DNA of 64,000 bases from Halobacteria archaeon AArc-dxtr1 (GTDB taxonomy: Archaea > Halobacteriota > Halobacteria > Halobacteriales > Natrialbaceae). The position numbers were made by a program, and so were the translations under genes. The stretch lies in the NCBI GenBank assembly GCA_025517425.1, contig JAOPJY010000001.1, positions 310,001 to 374,000 of the forward strand, written 5' to 3'. Of this stretch, positions 35,090 to 44,105 are shown piece by piece (positions within the stretch are counted from its first letter, which is position 1; each line of letters begins with the position of its first letter). The notes beneath the pieces were generated by a model that was given only the letters and a program-made list of their open reading frames with translations, did not search any database and had not been told where the DNA came from.

Positions 35090-35578
35090 ATGGGAATCAA
35101 CTACTCGGTCGACGCGGACCCGGACACCACCGCGAAAGCAATTGCCCGGGAGCGTCACATGAGCCACAAGCACAGCAAGGAGGTCGCTCGCGCGATCAAA
35201 GGCAAAACGGTTGCCGACGCCCGAGCATACCTGCAGGACGTCATCGACGAGAAACAGTCGGTTCCGTTCAAGTCCCACAACACCGGTGCGGGACACCGTT
35301 CGGACATCGACGGCTGGGACGCCGGCAAGTACCCCGAGAAGGTTTCGGGCGAGTTCCTCGACCTGCTCGAGAACGTCCAGGCCAACGCCGACAGTCAGGG
35401 CTTCGACGGCGAGTCGATGGAGATCGTCCACGTCGCCGCCCACAAGGTCGGCGAATCGGTCGGCCGCAAGCCCCGCGCGATGGGGCGAGCGACCGCCTGG
35501 AACACGCCGCAAGTCGACGTCGAGATCGTCGTCAGCGAGGAGCCACGCTCCTCGGAAGACACGGAGGAGGATAACTGA
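35090..35578 (+). CDS. rpl22: 50S ribosomal protein uL22
   Basis: A 162-residue protein starting MGINYSVDADPDTTAKAIAR. The conserved SHKHSKEVARAIKGKTVADA and the tunnel-lining beta hairpin (GRKPRAMGRATAWNTPQ region) are present, with an acidic tail. It lines the nascent-peptide tunnel together with uL4. Its stop shares a base with the start of rps3 (TGATG). Confidence 0.98.
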   Translation: MGINYSVDADPDTTAKAIARERHMSHKHSKEVARAIKGKTVADARAYLQDVIDEKQSVPFKSHNTGAGHRSDIDGWDAGKYPEKVSGEFLDLLENVQANADSQGFDGESMEIVHVAAHKVGESVGRKPRAMGRATAWNTPQVDVEIVVSEEPRSSEDTEEDN

Positions 35579-36543
35579 TGGCAGACGAACACCAGTTCAT
35601 CGAAAACGGCCTGCAGCGGTCCCAGATCGACGAGTTCTTCCAGGAAGAGCTCGGCCGTGCGGGCTACGGCGGTATGGACGTCGCAAAGACGCCGATGGGC
35701 ACGCAGATCGTCCTCAAGGCCGAAAAGCCCGGGATGGTCATCGGCAAAGGCGGCGAGAACATCCGGAAGGTCACGACGGCTCTCGAGGAGAAGTTCAACC
35801 TCGAGGATCCACAGATCGACGTCCAGGAGGTCGAAGAACCAGACCTCAACGCACGGATCGTCGCCGACCGTCTGGCCAACGCCCTCGAACGAGGGTGGTA
35901 CTTCCGGAAGGCCGGCCACACCACGATCGACCGGATCATGGACGCCGGCGCACTCGGTGCGGAGATCGTCCTGGCCGGAAAGGTCACGGGCGCTCGCTCG
36001 CGCGTCGAGAAGTTCAACCGCGGCTACATCAAGCACAACGGCGAGCCCGCCGAGACCATCGTCGACGAGGGTCAGGGCGTCGCCGTCATGAAACTCGGGA
36101 CGATCGGTGTCACGGTCAAGATCATCCCGCCAGGAGCCGAGCTCCCCGACGACTTCCAGATCCACGACGATATGGATCCTGAGGAAGTCGTCCCCGACGC
36201 CGTCGAGGCGAACGAGGGTGTCGAGGAACTGCTCGAGGGCGAGCCTGAGGAGGCCGAGGCCACGGAGGAAGGCGCCGAGGCGTCCGCCGACGAGGCTGTC
36301 GAGCCCGAACCCGAAGACGAGACCGTCGACGAGGATGTCGTCGAAGAGGTTCTCGAGGAAGAAGTCCCCGGTGAAGATGAGGATGTCGACATTCCCGACG
36401 AGTCCCCGATCGAGGAAGATCTCGACGAACTCGAAGAGGATGTCGAAGCCGAAGCCGAGGAGCTCGTCGCCGAGATGGACGACGAGGAGGCGGACGCTGC
36501 GGACGCAGAATCCGACGAGGAAGACGAGGGAGGTGACGCCTGA
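35578..36543 (+). CDS. rps3: 30S ribosomal protein uS3
   Basis: A 321-residue protein at the mRNA entry site. It has an N-terminal KH domain with the GxxG loop in [14 protein letters not shown] and the C-terminal uS3 domain ([20 protein letters not shown], then [18 protein letters not shown]). The last 110 residues or so are an extremely acidic Glu/Asp/Val tail typical of halophile uS3, slightly longer than that of Haloarcula. The stop overlaps the rpl29 start by one base. Confidence 0.98.
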   Translation: MADEHQFIENGLQRSQIDEFFQEELGRAGYGGMDVAKTPMGTQIVLKAEKPGMVIGKGGENIRKVTTALEEKFNLEDPQIDVQEVEEPDLNARIVADRLANALERGWYFRKAGHTTIDRIMDAGALGAEIVLAGKVTGARSRVEKFNRGYIKHNGEPAETIVDEGQGVAVMKLGTIGVTVKIIPPGAELPDDFQIHDDMDPEEVVPDAVEANEGVEELLEGEPEEAEATEEGAEASADEAVEPEPEDETVDEDVVEEVLEEEVPGEDEDVDIPDESPIEEDLDELEEDVEAEAEELVAEMDDEEADAADAESDEEDEGGDA

Positions 36544-36755
36544 TGGCGATCCTTCACGTCGCCGAGATCCGCGACATGACCCCCGCCGAGCGGGAGGCGG
36601 AGCTCGAAGAGCTCGAGACCGAACTCCTCAACCAGAAGTCCGTCCTCGCGGCCGGTGGTGCCCCGGAGAATCCGGGCCGCATCGGCGAGCTGGGTCGTAC
36701 GATCGCCCGGATCAAAACGATTCAGCAAGAGGAAGGCGACTTCGAAGACGAGTAA
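36543..36755 (+). CDS. rpl29: 50S ribosomal protein uL29
   Basis: A 70-residue helical protein: [20 protein letters not shown], then a helical hairpin with [20 protein letters not shown] and the closing [13 protein letters not shown]. It sits at the tunnel exit next to uL23. The length matches Haloarcula uL29. The Rpp29 gene follows after 17 bases. Confidence 0.98.
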   Translation: MAILHVAEIRDMTPAEREAELEELETELLNQKSVLAAGGAPENPGRIGELGRTIARIKTIQQEEGDFEDE

Positions 36756-36772
36756 CTGAACACAGAACCACC

Positions 36773-37231
36773 ATGGCACTGACACCCGAGACCTTGTCGC
36801 GACACGAACTCAACGGACTTCCCGTCCGCGTCGTCGAGAGCGACGACGCCGGCCGGGAAGGGATCGAGGGTCGCGTCGTCATCGAGACGACGAATACGCT
36901 CTCGATAGAGATTCGAGAGGACGGCAGCTCTCGGGTCGTCATGGTGCCGAAATCGGGCTCGGTGTTCGAATTCGCGATCACAGATGACGCCGCCGCGGAC
37001 GCAAAGTCTGCGGGGACCGCGTCCAAACTGGCCAACACTCAACCCGACTCCTCCGAGTCGGACCGAGCCGGCGGCGACGCCGCCGGCTGTGTCCGTGCCA
37101 GCGGGCACCCAAACCGTGCCGGCTGGCACGCTGCTGGCGAGGACGTGGCTTACGTTACGGTCGATGGATCGCGATTGCTCTCACAACCCGCCCGACGCAC
37201 GGAAACAAGTGGTGACTCACCATGGCAATAG
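36773..37231 (+). CDS. rnp1: RNase P protein component 1 (Rpp29/Pop4)
   Basis: A 152-residue protein in the conserved archaeal slot between uL29 and uS17. Rpp29 helps RNase P recognise and cut pre-tRNA. The Sm-like core is visible: MALTPETLSRHELNGLPVRV, GIEGRVVIETTNTLSIEI, MVPKSGSVFEFAI and, near the end, EDVAYVTVDGSRLLSQPARR. A Ser/Ala/Gly/Asp-rich insertion of about 50 residues (near 68-118) separates the strand FEFAI from the final strand. It overlaps rps17 by 10 bases. Confidence 0.93.
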   Translation: MALTPETLSRHELNGLPVRVVESDDAGREGIEGRVVIETTNTLSIEIREDGSSRVVMVPKSGSVFEFAITDDAAADAKSAGTASKLANTQPDSSESDRAGGDAAGCVRASGHPNRAGWHAAGEDVAYVTVDGSRLLSQPARRTETSGDSPWQ

Positions 37232-37665
37232 GACTAGATGTAGACACCCCTCCGGAACCCGAAAACCCGGAGGAATACGACTACGAGACGTGTCCGTTCT
37301 ACGGCGAGCTCCCCGTTCGAGGACAGATCCTCGAGGGGCAGGTCGTCTCGACGGACATGGAGAAGACCGTAGTCGTCGAACGAGAGTACGACGTGACGGT
37401 TCCAAAGTACGACCGTCAGATGAAGCGTCGCTCGCGCATCCCGGCGCACGTGCCGGGCGTGCTCGAGCCGCTCTCGGTTGGCGACTCGGTCAAGATCGCA
37501 GAGACCCGACCACTGTCGAAGACGAAATCGCACGTGGTCGTCGAAGTAACCGACGAGGCAACCGCCGAAGATCTCGCCGAGCTGACCCGTCAGGCCGAGC
37601 CTGACCGACAGCTCTCGGCCGAGGACGTCGCGGCGGACGCCGACGAAGACGAGGGTGATCAGTGA
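37222..37665 (+). CDS. rps17: 30S ribosomal protein uS17
   Basis: A 147-residue protein with an OB fold that binds 16S rRNA early in assembly. The family marks are [33 protein letters not shown] and [20 protein letters not shown]. An N-terminal extension and an acidic C-terminal tail of about 30 residues ([10 protein letters not shown] end) make it longer than usual for archaea. The stop overlaps the rpl14 start by one base. Confidence 0.97.
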   Translation: MAIGLDVDTPPEPENPEEYDYETCPFYGELPVRGQILEGQVVSTDMEKTVVVEREYDVTVPKYDRQMKRRSRIPAHVPGVLEPLSVGDSVKIAETRPLSKTKSHVVVEVTDEATAEDLAELTRQAEPDRQLSAEDVAADADEDEGDQ

Positions 37666-38063
37666 TGGAGGCAATGAAAGCCGACGTCACGCAGGGACTC
37701 AAGAAGGGGTCGCTGGTCACGTGTGCCGACAACACTGGCGCACGCGAGCTGAAGGTCATCAGCGTTTCGGGCTACCACGGCACCAAGAGCCGCCAGCCGA
37801 AGGCGGGTCTCGGTGACAAGGTGACCGTCTCGGTCACCAAGGGGACCCCCGAGATGCGCCGCCAGGTGCTCGAAGCGGTCGTCATTCGCCAGCGGAAATC
37901 GGTCCGCCGGCCCGACGGCACCCGCCTCAAGTTCGAGGACAACGCGGCCGTCATCGTAGACGAGAACGAAGAGCCCCGTGGAACGGAGATCAAAGGCCCG
38001 ATCGCCCGCGAGGTCGCGGAGCGATTCGGCGCGATCGCCAGCACGGCGACGATGATCGTATAG
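37665..38063 (+). CDS. rpl14: 50S ribosomal protein uL14
   Basis: A 132-residue protein, the same length as in Haloarcula. The ATG at 37665 gives [20 protein letters not shown]; a GTG one codon upstream is less likely. [19 protein letters not shown], the [20 protein letters not shown] strand and [17 protein letters not shown] are strong signatures. It forms intersubunit bridges B5 and B8 together with eL19/uL19 neighbours. Followed after 4 bases by rpl24. Confidence 0.98.
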   Translation: MEAMKADVTQGLKKGSLVTCADNTGARELKVISVSGYHGTKSRQPKAGLGDKVTVSVTKGTPEMRRQVLEAVVIRQRKSVRRPDGTRLKFEDNAAVIVDENEEPRGTEIKGPIAREVAERFGAIASTATMIV

Positions 38064-38067
38064 AACC

Positions 38068-38424
38068 ATGAGCAAGCAACCACGCAAACAGCGAAATCAG
38101 ACGGCGCGTGCCCCGCTGCACGAGCGACAGAAGCAGGTTCACGCCCCGCTCTCGGACGAGCTGCGCGAGGAGTACGACCAGCGTCGCACCCGCGTCAACG
38201 CGGGCGACACGGTCGAAGTCATGCGCGGCGACCACGCCGGGACCGAAGGCGAAGTGCTTCGCGTCGATCTCACGGAGATGGTCGTCCACGTCGAGGACGT
38301 CACCGTCGAGACGGCCGACGGCGAGGAAGTTCCTCGTCCACTCGACCCCTCGAACGTTCGGATCGTCGACCTCGACTTAGACGACGACCGCCGCGAGGCG
38401 CGCCTGGAAGGTGAGACAGAATGA
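38068..38424 (+). CDS. rpl24: 50S ribosomal protein uL24
   Basis: A 118-residue protein with the archaeal start [20 protein letters not shown] and a KOW motif ([20 protein letters not shown]). uL24 is an assembly initiator that binds the 5' domain of 23S rRNA. Its stop overlaps the eS4 start in an ATGA arrangement. Confidence 0.98.
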   Translation: MSKQPRKQRNQTARAPLHERQKQVHAPLSDELREEYDQRRTRVNAGDTVEVMRGDHAGTEGEVLRVDLTEMVVHVEDVTVETADGEEVPRPLDPSNVRIVDLDLDDDRREARLEGETE

Positions 38425-39125
38425 GCAACCACCAGAAACGACTCTCGGTACCGAAGTCCTGGCCGGTCGAGCGAAAGACGGGGACGTTCACCGTCAAAGC
38501 CGACGCAGGCCCACACGGCGAGTCCGGCGTTCCCCTGGTCGTCCTGCTGCGGGACGTCCTCGGGTACGTCGACTCGAAGAAGGAAGCGCGCTACGCCCTG
38601 AGCGAGGACGCGATCCTCGTCAACGGCGAACCGATCAACGACGAACAGCGTCCCATCGGGATCTTCGACATCGTCGCGTTCCCGGGCCGCGAAGAGTACT
38701 ACCGTGTCTTCCCCGACGAGGGTGGACGCCTTGCACTCACGGAGATCGACGCCGAGGCCGCAGGCAGCCGTCTCGGCAAGATCGAAGGCAAGCGCCAGGT
38801 CTCCAGCGGCGACACGCAGCTGACGCTGCACGACGGAACGAACGTTCTCGTCGACGATGGCAGCGAGTACGCTGCGAACGACTCGATCGTCGTCGACAAC
38901 GAGGACAAATCGATCGTCGCACACTTCCCCTACGAGGTGGGTGCGCTCGTCACCGCTGTCGAGGGCAACCACGGCGGCAAGATCGGTGAGATCGACGCGA
39001 TCGACGTCACCCCCAGCAGCGGTTCGAACACCGTCGGCGTCTCCACGGACGACGGCGGCTTCGAAACCGTCGAGGAGTACGTCGTCGTCATCGACGAGAA
39101 CTTCACAGGTGATGACGATGAGTAG
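38421..39125 (+). CDS. rps4e: 30S ribosomal protein eS4
   Basis: A 234-residue protein with the three-domain eS4 layout: an S4-like RNA-binding part ([20 protein letters not shown], then [19 protein letters not shown]), a central beta domain ([15 protein letters not shown]) and a C-terminal KOW segment ([18 protein letters not shown]). It matches Haloarcula eS4 in length. Found only in archaea and eukaryotes. It overlaps rpl5 by 8 bases. Confidence 0.98.
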   Translation: MSNHQKRLSVPKSWPVERKTGTFTVKADAGPHGESGVPLVVLLRDVLGYVDSKKEARYALSEDAILVNGEPINDEQRPIGIFDIVAFPGREEYYRVFPDEGGRLALTEIDAEAAGSRLGKIEGKRQVSSGDTQLTLHDGTNVLVDDGSEYAANDSIVVDNEDKSIVAHFPYEVGALVTAVEGNHGGKIGEIDAIDVTPSSGSNTVGVSTDDGGFETVEEYVVVIDENFTGDDDE

Positions 39126-39663
39126 TGACGCAGAGTCCGAGGGCGAGTTCCACGAGATGCGCGAACCGCGCGTCGAGAAGGTCGTCGTCCACATGGGCGT
39201 CGGTCAGGGTGGCCGCGAACTCGGTAGAGCAGAAGACATCATCGAGGAGGTCACCGAACAGCAGAGCGTCCGGACGCAGGCAAAGCGAACTGAGCCCGAC
39301 TTCGGCATCCGTCAGGGTGACCCGATCGGGACGAAGGTCACGCTGCGCCACGACGACGCCTACGACTTCCTGGAGACGGCGCTGCCACTCGCAGACCTCT
39401 CTGCGAAGCAGTTCGACGACACCGGCAACTTCAGCTTCGGCGTCGCCGAACACACTGACTTCCCGAGCCAGGAGTACGACCCGAACGTCGGGATCTTCGG
39501 ACTCGACGTCACGGTCAACCTGGTCCGACCCGGGTACCGCGTCGCCAAGCGCGACAAGGCGAGTCGCTCGATTCCGTCGAGCCACCGACTCACCCCCGAG
39601 GACGCGATTCGCTTCCTCGAGGCGAACTTCGACGTGACCGTGGAGGCCACTGACGATGAGTGA
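39118..39663 (+). CDS. rpl5: 50S ribosomal protein uL5
   Basis: A 181-residue protein that binds 5S rRNA with uL18 and contacts P-site tRNA. The ATG at 39118 gives [20 protein letters not shown]; upstream in-frame sequence is antisense-like within eS4. [37 protein letters not shown] and [19 protein letters not shown] are typical. It overlaps the start of rps14 by 8 bases. Confidence 0.97.
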   Translation: MSSDAESEGEFHEMREPRVEKVVVHMGVGQGGRELGRAEDIIEEVTEQQSVRTQAKRTEPDFGIRQGDPIGTKVTLRHDDAYDFLETALPLADLSAKQFDDTGNFSFGVAEHTDFPSQEYDPNVGIFGLDVTVNLVRPGYRVAKRDKASRSIPSSHRLTPEDAIRFLEANFDVTVEATDDE

Positions 39664-39832
39664 AAGCGAAAACGAACAGACGGGCGAGCACGCCGCAAAG
39701 CGCACCGGGCAGGAAGTTGCCTGTCAGCGCTGTGGTCGCAAACAGGGACTGGTCGGCAAGTACGACATCAACCTCTGTCGCCAGTGCTTCCGCGAGATCG
39801 CCCGCGACATGGGATTCAAGAAGTACCGATAA
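39656..39832 (+). CDS. rps14: 30S ribosomal protein uS14 (zinc-binding)
   Basis: A 58-residue protein, short enough to be missed by length filters. ATG at 39656-39658, TAA at 39830-39832. The zinc ligands are in [11 protein letters not shown] and [12 protein letters not shown] (CxxC, CxxC), and the end reads DMGFKKYR, the archaeal/eukaryotic uS14 signature. It starts inside the last codons of rpl5 and ends one base before rps8. It belongs to the 30S head. Confidence 0.98.
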   Translation: MSESENEQTGEHAAKRTGQEVACQRCGRKQGLVGKYDINLCRQCFREIARDMGFKKYR

Positions 39833-39833
39833 C

Positions 39834-40226
39834 ATGACCGGAAACGATCCACTCAGCAACGCGCTCTCGGGACTCGACAACGCCGAGAGCGTCGGTAAAC
39901 TGAGCCACGAAGTAACGCCAGCATCGAACGAGATCGGCAGCGTCCTCGAGGTCTTCTACGACCGCGGGTACATCGACGGCTTCGAGTTCGTCGACGACGG
40001 TAAAGCCGGTCAGTTCGAGATTGAACTGAAGGGAGCGATCAACGAGTGTGGCCCCGTCAAGCCCCGCTACGCCGTCGGTGCCGATGACTTCGAGAAGTGG
40101 GAGAAGCGATTCCTCCCCGCTCGAGACTTCGGTGCGCTCGTCGTCACGACGAGCAGTGGCATCATGAGCCACTACGAGGCGCGTGAGCAGGGAATCGGCG
40201 GCCAGGTGATCGCATACGTCTACTAA
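39834..40226 (+). CDS. rps8: 30S ribosomal protein uS8
   Basis: A 130-residue protein, the usual archaeal length. The ATG at 39834 gives [20 protein letters not shown]. The C-terminal motif [20 protein letters not shown] is diagnostic, as is the final [11 protein letters not shown]. uS8 organises the central domain of 16S rRNA. The longer open frame upstream overlaps uS14 and is rejected. Confidence 0.98.
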   Translation: MTGNDPLSNALSGLDNAESVGKLSHEVTPASNEIGSVLEVFYDRGYIDGFEFVDDGKAGQFEIELKGAINECGPVKPRYAVGADDFEKWEKRFLPARDFGALVVTTSSGIMSHYEAREQGIGGQVIAYVY

Positions 40227-40228
40227 CC

Positions 40229-40762
40229 ATGCGAATCGAACTGGAAATTCCCGAATCCGTATCCGTCGAGGTCGACCATCTCGACGTCACCGTCGAGGGC
40301 CCCGAAGGCAGCGTTAGCCGCCGCCTCTGGTACCCGAACGTGACCGTCGAGGTCGAAGACGACACCGTGGTCATCGAAAGCGACGCCGAGGACGCGAAGA
40401 CGAACGCGACCGTCGGCACCTTCGAGAGCCACGTGCGAAACGCCTTCCACGGCGTCACCGAGGGCTGGGAGTACGAGATGGAAGTCTTCTACTCTCACTT
40501 CCCGATGCAGGTGACCGTCGAGGGCGACGACGTCGTCATCGAGAACTTCCTCGGCGAGAAGGCACCGCGACGAACGACTATCCACGGCGACACCGAGGTC
40601 GCCGTCGACGGCGAGGCGCTGACGCTCTCTGGTCCGAACAAAGAGCACGTTGGCCAGACCGCCGCCGACATCGAACAGCTGACGAAGGTCAAGGGTAAGG
40701 ACACCCGCGTCTTCCAAGACGGGGTCTACATCACCCGAAAACCCGCAACCGGAGGTGCCTGA
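40229..40762 (+). CDS. rpl6: 50S ribosomal protein uL6
   Basis: A 177-residue protein starting MRIELEIPESVSVEVDHLDV with the two-fold repeated uL6 domain. HVRNAFHGVTEGWEYEMEVF and SHFPMQVTVEGDDVVIENFL are typical, and the closing TRVFQDGVYITRK is conserved. It lies near the sarcin-ricin loop. It begins 2 bases after rps8. Confidence 0.98.
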   Translation: MRIELEIPESVSVEVDHLDVTVEGPEGSVSRRLWYPNVTVEVEDDTVVIESDAEDAKTNATVGTFESHVRNAFHGVTEGWEYEMEVFYSHFPMQVTVEGDDVVIENFLGEKAPRRTTIHGDTEVAVDGEALTLSGPNKEHVGQTAADIEQLTKVKGKDTRVFQDGVYITRKPATGGA

Positions 40763-40765
40763 TAG

Positions 40766-41509
40766 ATGGCAGACGACGAACACGAATCTGAAGACGCTCC
40801 GGCCGAGGACGGTCCCGAGGAACTCGAGGATATCAGTGGCGTCGGCGCCAGCAAGGCGGAGGCGCTTCGAGAGGCCGGCTTCGAGTCCATCACGGACGTC
40901 AAGGAGGCCGACCAGGACGAACTGGCCGAGGCAGACGGTATCGGTAACGCCCTCGCTGCGCGTATCAAAGCCGACGTCGGCGATCTCGAAGTCTCCGAGG
41001 AGACCGAAGCCGAGATCGAAGACGAAGACGCCGACGAAGAAGAGCCGGCCGAGGACGTCGAGACGGAGCTGCAGGCCCGCGGGCTGACCGAGAAGACGCC
41101 CGAGCTCTCCGAGGACGAGCAGCGACTGCTCGCCCGCCGCAAGGCCGAGGGCAAACCGCAGTTCAAGCGACAGGACTACCACAAGAAAAAGCGGACGCCG
41201 GAATCCTGGCGACGACCCCGTGGCGGGCTCTCGAAGCAGCGCCGCGGCGTGAAGGGCAAGGGCCCGAAGGTCGCAGCCGGCTACCGAACTCCCACAGCCG
41301 TCCGCGGGAAACATCCCAGCGGCTTCGAGGAAGTCTACGTGGAGACCGTCGACGACATAGAAGGCGTCGACGGCGACCGCGAAGCAGTCCGCATCGCCTC
41401 CGCGGTCGGCGCGCGAAAGCGCGAGCGCATCGAGGAGGCAGCCGAGGAGCAGGGCGTTCGCGTCCTGAACCCGACCTACGAGGAAGTCGAGGTGGAATCA
41501 GATGACTGA
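40766..41509 (+). CDS. rpl32e: 50S ribosomal protein eL32 with HhH-like N-terminal extension
   Basis: A 247-residue protein in two parts. The C-terminal 130 residues are the eL32 core ([20 protein letters not shown], then [19 protein letters not shown]). The first 110 residues are acidic and contain two helix-hairpin-helix-like motifs ([20 protein letters not shown] and [18 protein letters not shown]). A long N-terminal extension is known in Haloarcula eL32. The last 8 bases overlap rpl19e. Confidence 0.97.
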   Translation: MADDEHESEDAPAEDGPEELEDISGVGASKAEALREAGFESITDVKEADQDELAEADGIGNALAARIKADVGDLEVSEETEAEIEDEDADEEEPAEDVETELQARGLTEKTPELSEDEQRLLARRKAEGKPQFKRQDYHKKKRTPESWRRPRGGLSKQRRGVKGKGPKVAAGYRTPTAVRGKHPSGFEEVYVETVDDIEGVDGDREAVRIASAVGARKRERIEEAAEEQGVRVLNPTYEEVEVESDD

Positions 41510-41951
41510 TCTCACAGCACAGAAGCGACTCGCAGCCGACGTCTTAGACGTCGGTCAGAACCGCATCTGGCTCGATCCCGACGCCCAGGGCGACATTGCC
41601 CAGGCGATCACCCGAGAGGAGATCCGCGACCTCGTCGACGACGGCCTCATTCAGGCCGAAGACGCCCGCGGTAACTCTCGCGGTCGCGCCCGCGAACGCA
41701 ACAAGAAGCGTGCGTACGGCCACCAGAAGGGGCCGGGCAAGCGCCGCGGTAAGAAGGGCGCCCGCCAGAACGAGAAAGAACAGTGGCAGAACACGATCCG
41801 CGCACAGCGCCGGAAGCTGCGCGAACTCCGCGACCAGGGCGAGCTGACGCCCACGCAGTACCGCGAGCTCTACAAGAAGGCTGGCGGTGGGGAGTTCCGA
41901 AGCGTCCGGTACCTGCTGAACTACGTCGACGACAACTACGGTGACCAGTGA
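41502..41951 (+). CDS. rpl19e: 50S ribosomal protein eL19
   Basis: A 149-residue protein, the same length as in Haloarcula. The N-terminal domain reads [20 protein letters not shown] and [17 protein letters not shown], followed by the basic arm [20 protein letters not shown] and a long C-terminal helix. It forms a bridge to the small subunit. Its stop shares a base with the rpl18 start. Confidence 0.98.
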   Translation: MTDLTAQKRLAADVLDVGQNRIWLDPDAQGDIAQAITREEIRDLVDDGLIQAEDARGNSRGRARERNKKRAYGHQKGPGKRRGKKGARQNEKEQWQNTIRAQRRKLRELRDQGELTPTQYRELYKKAGGGEFRSVRYLLNYVDDNYGDQ

Positions 41952-42496
41952 TGGCGACAGGACCACGATACAAAGTTCCGATGCGTCGTCGCCGCGAGGT
42001 CCGGACGGACTACCACCAGAGGTTGCGCCTGCTGAAGTCGGGTAAGCCCCGTCTCGTCGCTCGAAAGAGCAACAAGCACACCACGGCGCAGCTGATCTCT
42101 CCCGGACCCCAGGGCGACGAGACGCTCGCGAGCGCACATTCGAGCGATCTCGAGGAGTACGGCTGGGACGCACCCACGAGCAACATTTCCGCGGCGTACC
42201 TGACCGGCCTGCTGGCCGGCCAGCGCGCCGTCGAGGCCGGTCTCGAAGAGGCCGTCCTGGACATCGGCCTGAACACCGCCACACCTGGCAACAAAGTGTT
42301 CGCCGTCCAGGAGGGAGCCATCGACGCCGGACTCGAGATTCCGCACAACGACAGCGTGCTTGCAGACTGGTCGCGTACCCGCGGCGAGCACATCGCCGAG
42401 TACGCCGACCAGTTAGACGAGCCGCTGTACAGCGAGTTCGACGCGACCGAACTCCCAGAACACTTCGATGAGGTACGAGAGGCGATTCTAGAATGA
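41951..42496 (+). CDS. rpl18: 50S ribosomal protein uL18
   Basis: A 181-residue 5S-rRNA-binding protein. The ATG at 41951 gives [20 protein letters not shown]; the GTG just before is less likely. [20 protein letters not shown] and [20 protein letters not shown] are typical of the archaeal/eukaryotic (L5-like) form. Its last 4 bases overlap the rps5 start. Confidence 0.97.
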   Translation: MATGPRYKVPMRRRREVRTDYHQRLRLLKSGKPRLVARKSNKHTTAQLISPGPQGDETLASAHSSDLEEYGWDAPTSNISAAYLTGLLAGQRAVEAGLEEAVLDIGLNTATPGNKVFAVQEGAIDAGLEIPHNDSVLADWSRTRGEHIAEYADQLDEPLYSEFDATELPEHFDEVREAILE

Positions 42497-43140
42497 GTGG
42501 TAACGACTACAACGACGGCTGGCAGCCGGTCACTCGTCTCGGCCGGATGGTCCAGGAGGGCGAAATCGACACGATGCAGGCTGCCCTTGACTCCGGACTT
42601 CCGCTCAAGGAACCCGAAATCGTCGACCAGCTCCTCCCCGGACTGGACGACGAAGTGCTGGACATCAACATGGTCCAGCGCATGACCGACTCCGGACGCC
42701 GCGTGAAGTTCCGCTGCGTCTGTGCCGTCGGCAACCGCGACGGCTTCGTCGGCTACGCCGAGGGTCGAGACGACCAGGTCGGCTCCGCCATCCAGAAGGC
42801 GATTGGTATCGCGAAGCTGAACATCATCCAGGTTCCCCGCGGCTCGGGTTCCTGGGAGGACCGCTCGGACCGACCGCACTCGCTGACCCGACAGACGACA
42901 GGGAAGGCGGGCTCGGTCGAAGTCGAGCTTATCCCGGCTCCTGAAGGGCTCGGACTCGCAGCCAGCGACACCGTCCGTGCGGTGCTCGAACTCGCCGGAC
43001 TCGAGAACGTCTGGACGAAGAGCCACGGGAACACCCGAACGACGGTGAACCTGGCGAAGGCGACGTTCAACGCCTTAGAGAACGCCTCGCAGTCCCGCCA
43101 GCCCCAGTTCCAGGGCGGTGAGGAGGTGCCAGAACAATGA
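42493..43140 (+). CDS. rps5: 30S ribosomal protein uS5
   Basis: A 215-residue protein at the decoding-centre side of the mRNA channel. The double-stranded-RNA-binding-like N-domain shows [20 protein letters not shown], and the C-domain shows [39 protein letters not shown]. Both are strong archaeal uS5 marks. It overlaps rpl30 by 4 bases. Confidence 0.98.
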   Translation: MSGNDYNDGWQPVTRLGRMVQEGEIDTMQAALDSGLPLKEPEIVDQLLPGLDDEVLDINMVQRMTDSGRRVKFRCVCAVGNRDGFVGYAEGRDDQVGSAIQKAIGIAKLNIIQVPRGSGSWEDRSDRPHSLTRQTTGKAGSVEVELIPAPEGLGLAASDTVRAVLELAGLENVWTKSHGNTRTTVNLAKATFNALENASQSRQPQFQGGEEVPEQ

Positions 43141-43604
43141 AGGCGATCGTCCAGATCCGCGGCGAGGTCAACCGACAGGAGGGCGTCGACGATACGCTGT
43201 CGATGCTCAACATCCACAACGTCAACCACGCAGCGCTGGTCCCTGAGACCGACGCCTACCGCGGCATGATCACGAAGGTCAACGACTTCGTCGCGTTCGG
43301 CGAGCCGAGTCAGGAGGTCCTCGAGACGCTGCTGGAAAAACGAGCAGAGCCCCTCGAAGGACGTCAGGCAGACGTCGACGAGGAGTGGCTCGCCGAGAAC
43401 ACCGACTACGACGACTTCGGTGCGCTCGCGACAGCGCTCCTCGACGAGGAGACGACCCTGCGCGAGCAGGGACTCTCCCCGACGCTTCGACTGCACCCGC
43501 CACGCGGCGGTCACGAGGGTATCAAACACGCCGCCATCGAAGGCGGCCAACTCGGAAAACATACAACGGAGGAAATTAACGCCCTCCTAGAATCGATGCG
43601 CTAA
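43137..43604 (+). CDS. rpl30: 50S ribosomal protein uL30
   Basis: A 155-residue protein, close to Haloarcula uL30 (154). It starts [20 protein letters not shown] and has the ferredoxin-like fold typical of uL30, then the archaeal/eukaryotic C-terminal extension with [20 protein letters not shown]. It binds domain II of 23S rRNA. It is followed 2 bases later by rpl15. Confidence 0.98.
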   Translation: MKAIVQIRGEVNRQEGVDDTLSMLNIHNVNHAALVPETDAYRGMITKVNDFVAFGEPSQEVLETLLEKRAEPLEGRQADVDEEWLAENTDYDDFGALATALLDEETTLREQGLSPTLRLHPPRGGHEGIKHAAIEGGQLGKHTTEEINALLESMR

Positions 43605-43606
43605 CC

Positions 43607-44101
43607 ATGACGAGCAAAAAACGACGTCAGCGCGGCTCGCGGACCCACAGCGGCGGCACCCACAAGAATCGACGCGGTGCCGGCCACCGTGGCGGACGCG
43701 GCAAGGCGGGACGCGACAAACACGAGTTCCACAACTACGAATCGCGCGAGAAACACGGCTTCAAGCGCCCCCAGGACATCCGCGAGACGGTCGCGGAGAT
43801 CGACGTCCAGAAGCTAGACGAGGACGCGATCCTGTATGCCGCCGAGGGGCTCGCCGAGGAGTCGGGAGACGGCTACGAGATCGACGCTCGAGACGTCGTT
43901 GAAGACGGCCACGAGGTCGACACAGTCAAAGTCCTCGGCAACGGCCAGGTCCGCAACGAGCTGTCGGTGACCGCCGATGCGTTCACTGACGCTGCTCGCG
44001 AAAAGCTCGAGGCTGCAGGCGGCGAGGCCGCCCTCTCCGAGCGAGCCGAAGACGACGAAGACGACGAACCGAGCGACGACGACGAGACAGTAGACGAATA
44101 A
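43607..44101 (+). CDS. rpl15: 50S ribosomal protein uL15
   Basis: A 164-residue protein with the glycine/arginine-rich rRNA-binding N-terminus (RQRGSRTHSGGTHKNRRGAG, then HRGGRGKAGRDKHEFHNYES) and a globular C-domain, ending in an acidic halophile tail. Last ribosomal protein of the cluster; secY follows after 4 bases, as in most prokaryotes. Confidence 0.98.
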   Translation: MTSKKRRQRGSRTHSGGTHKNRRGAGHRGGRGKAGRDKHEFHNYESREKHGFKRPQDIRETVAEIDVQKLDEDAILYAAEGLAEESGDGYEIDARDVVEDGHEVDTVKVLGNGQVRNELSVTADAFTDAAREKLEAAGGEAALSERAEDDEDDEPSDDDETVDE

Positions 44102-44105
44102 ATAT

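Noticed and set aside
35211-36182. 323-residue plus-strand frame across rpl22 and rps3
   Set aside because: Out-of-frame shadow of two ribosomal genes; Arg/Ser/Thr-rich.
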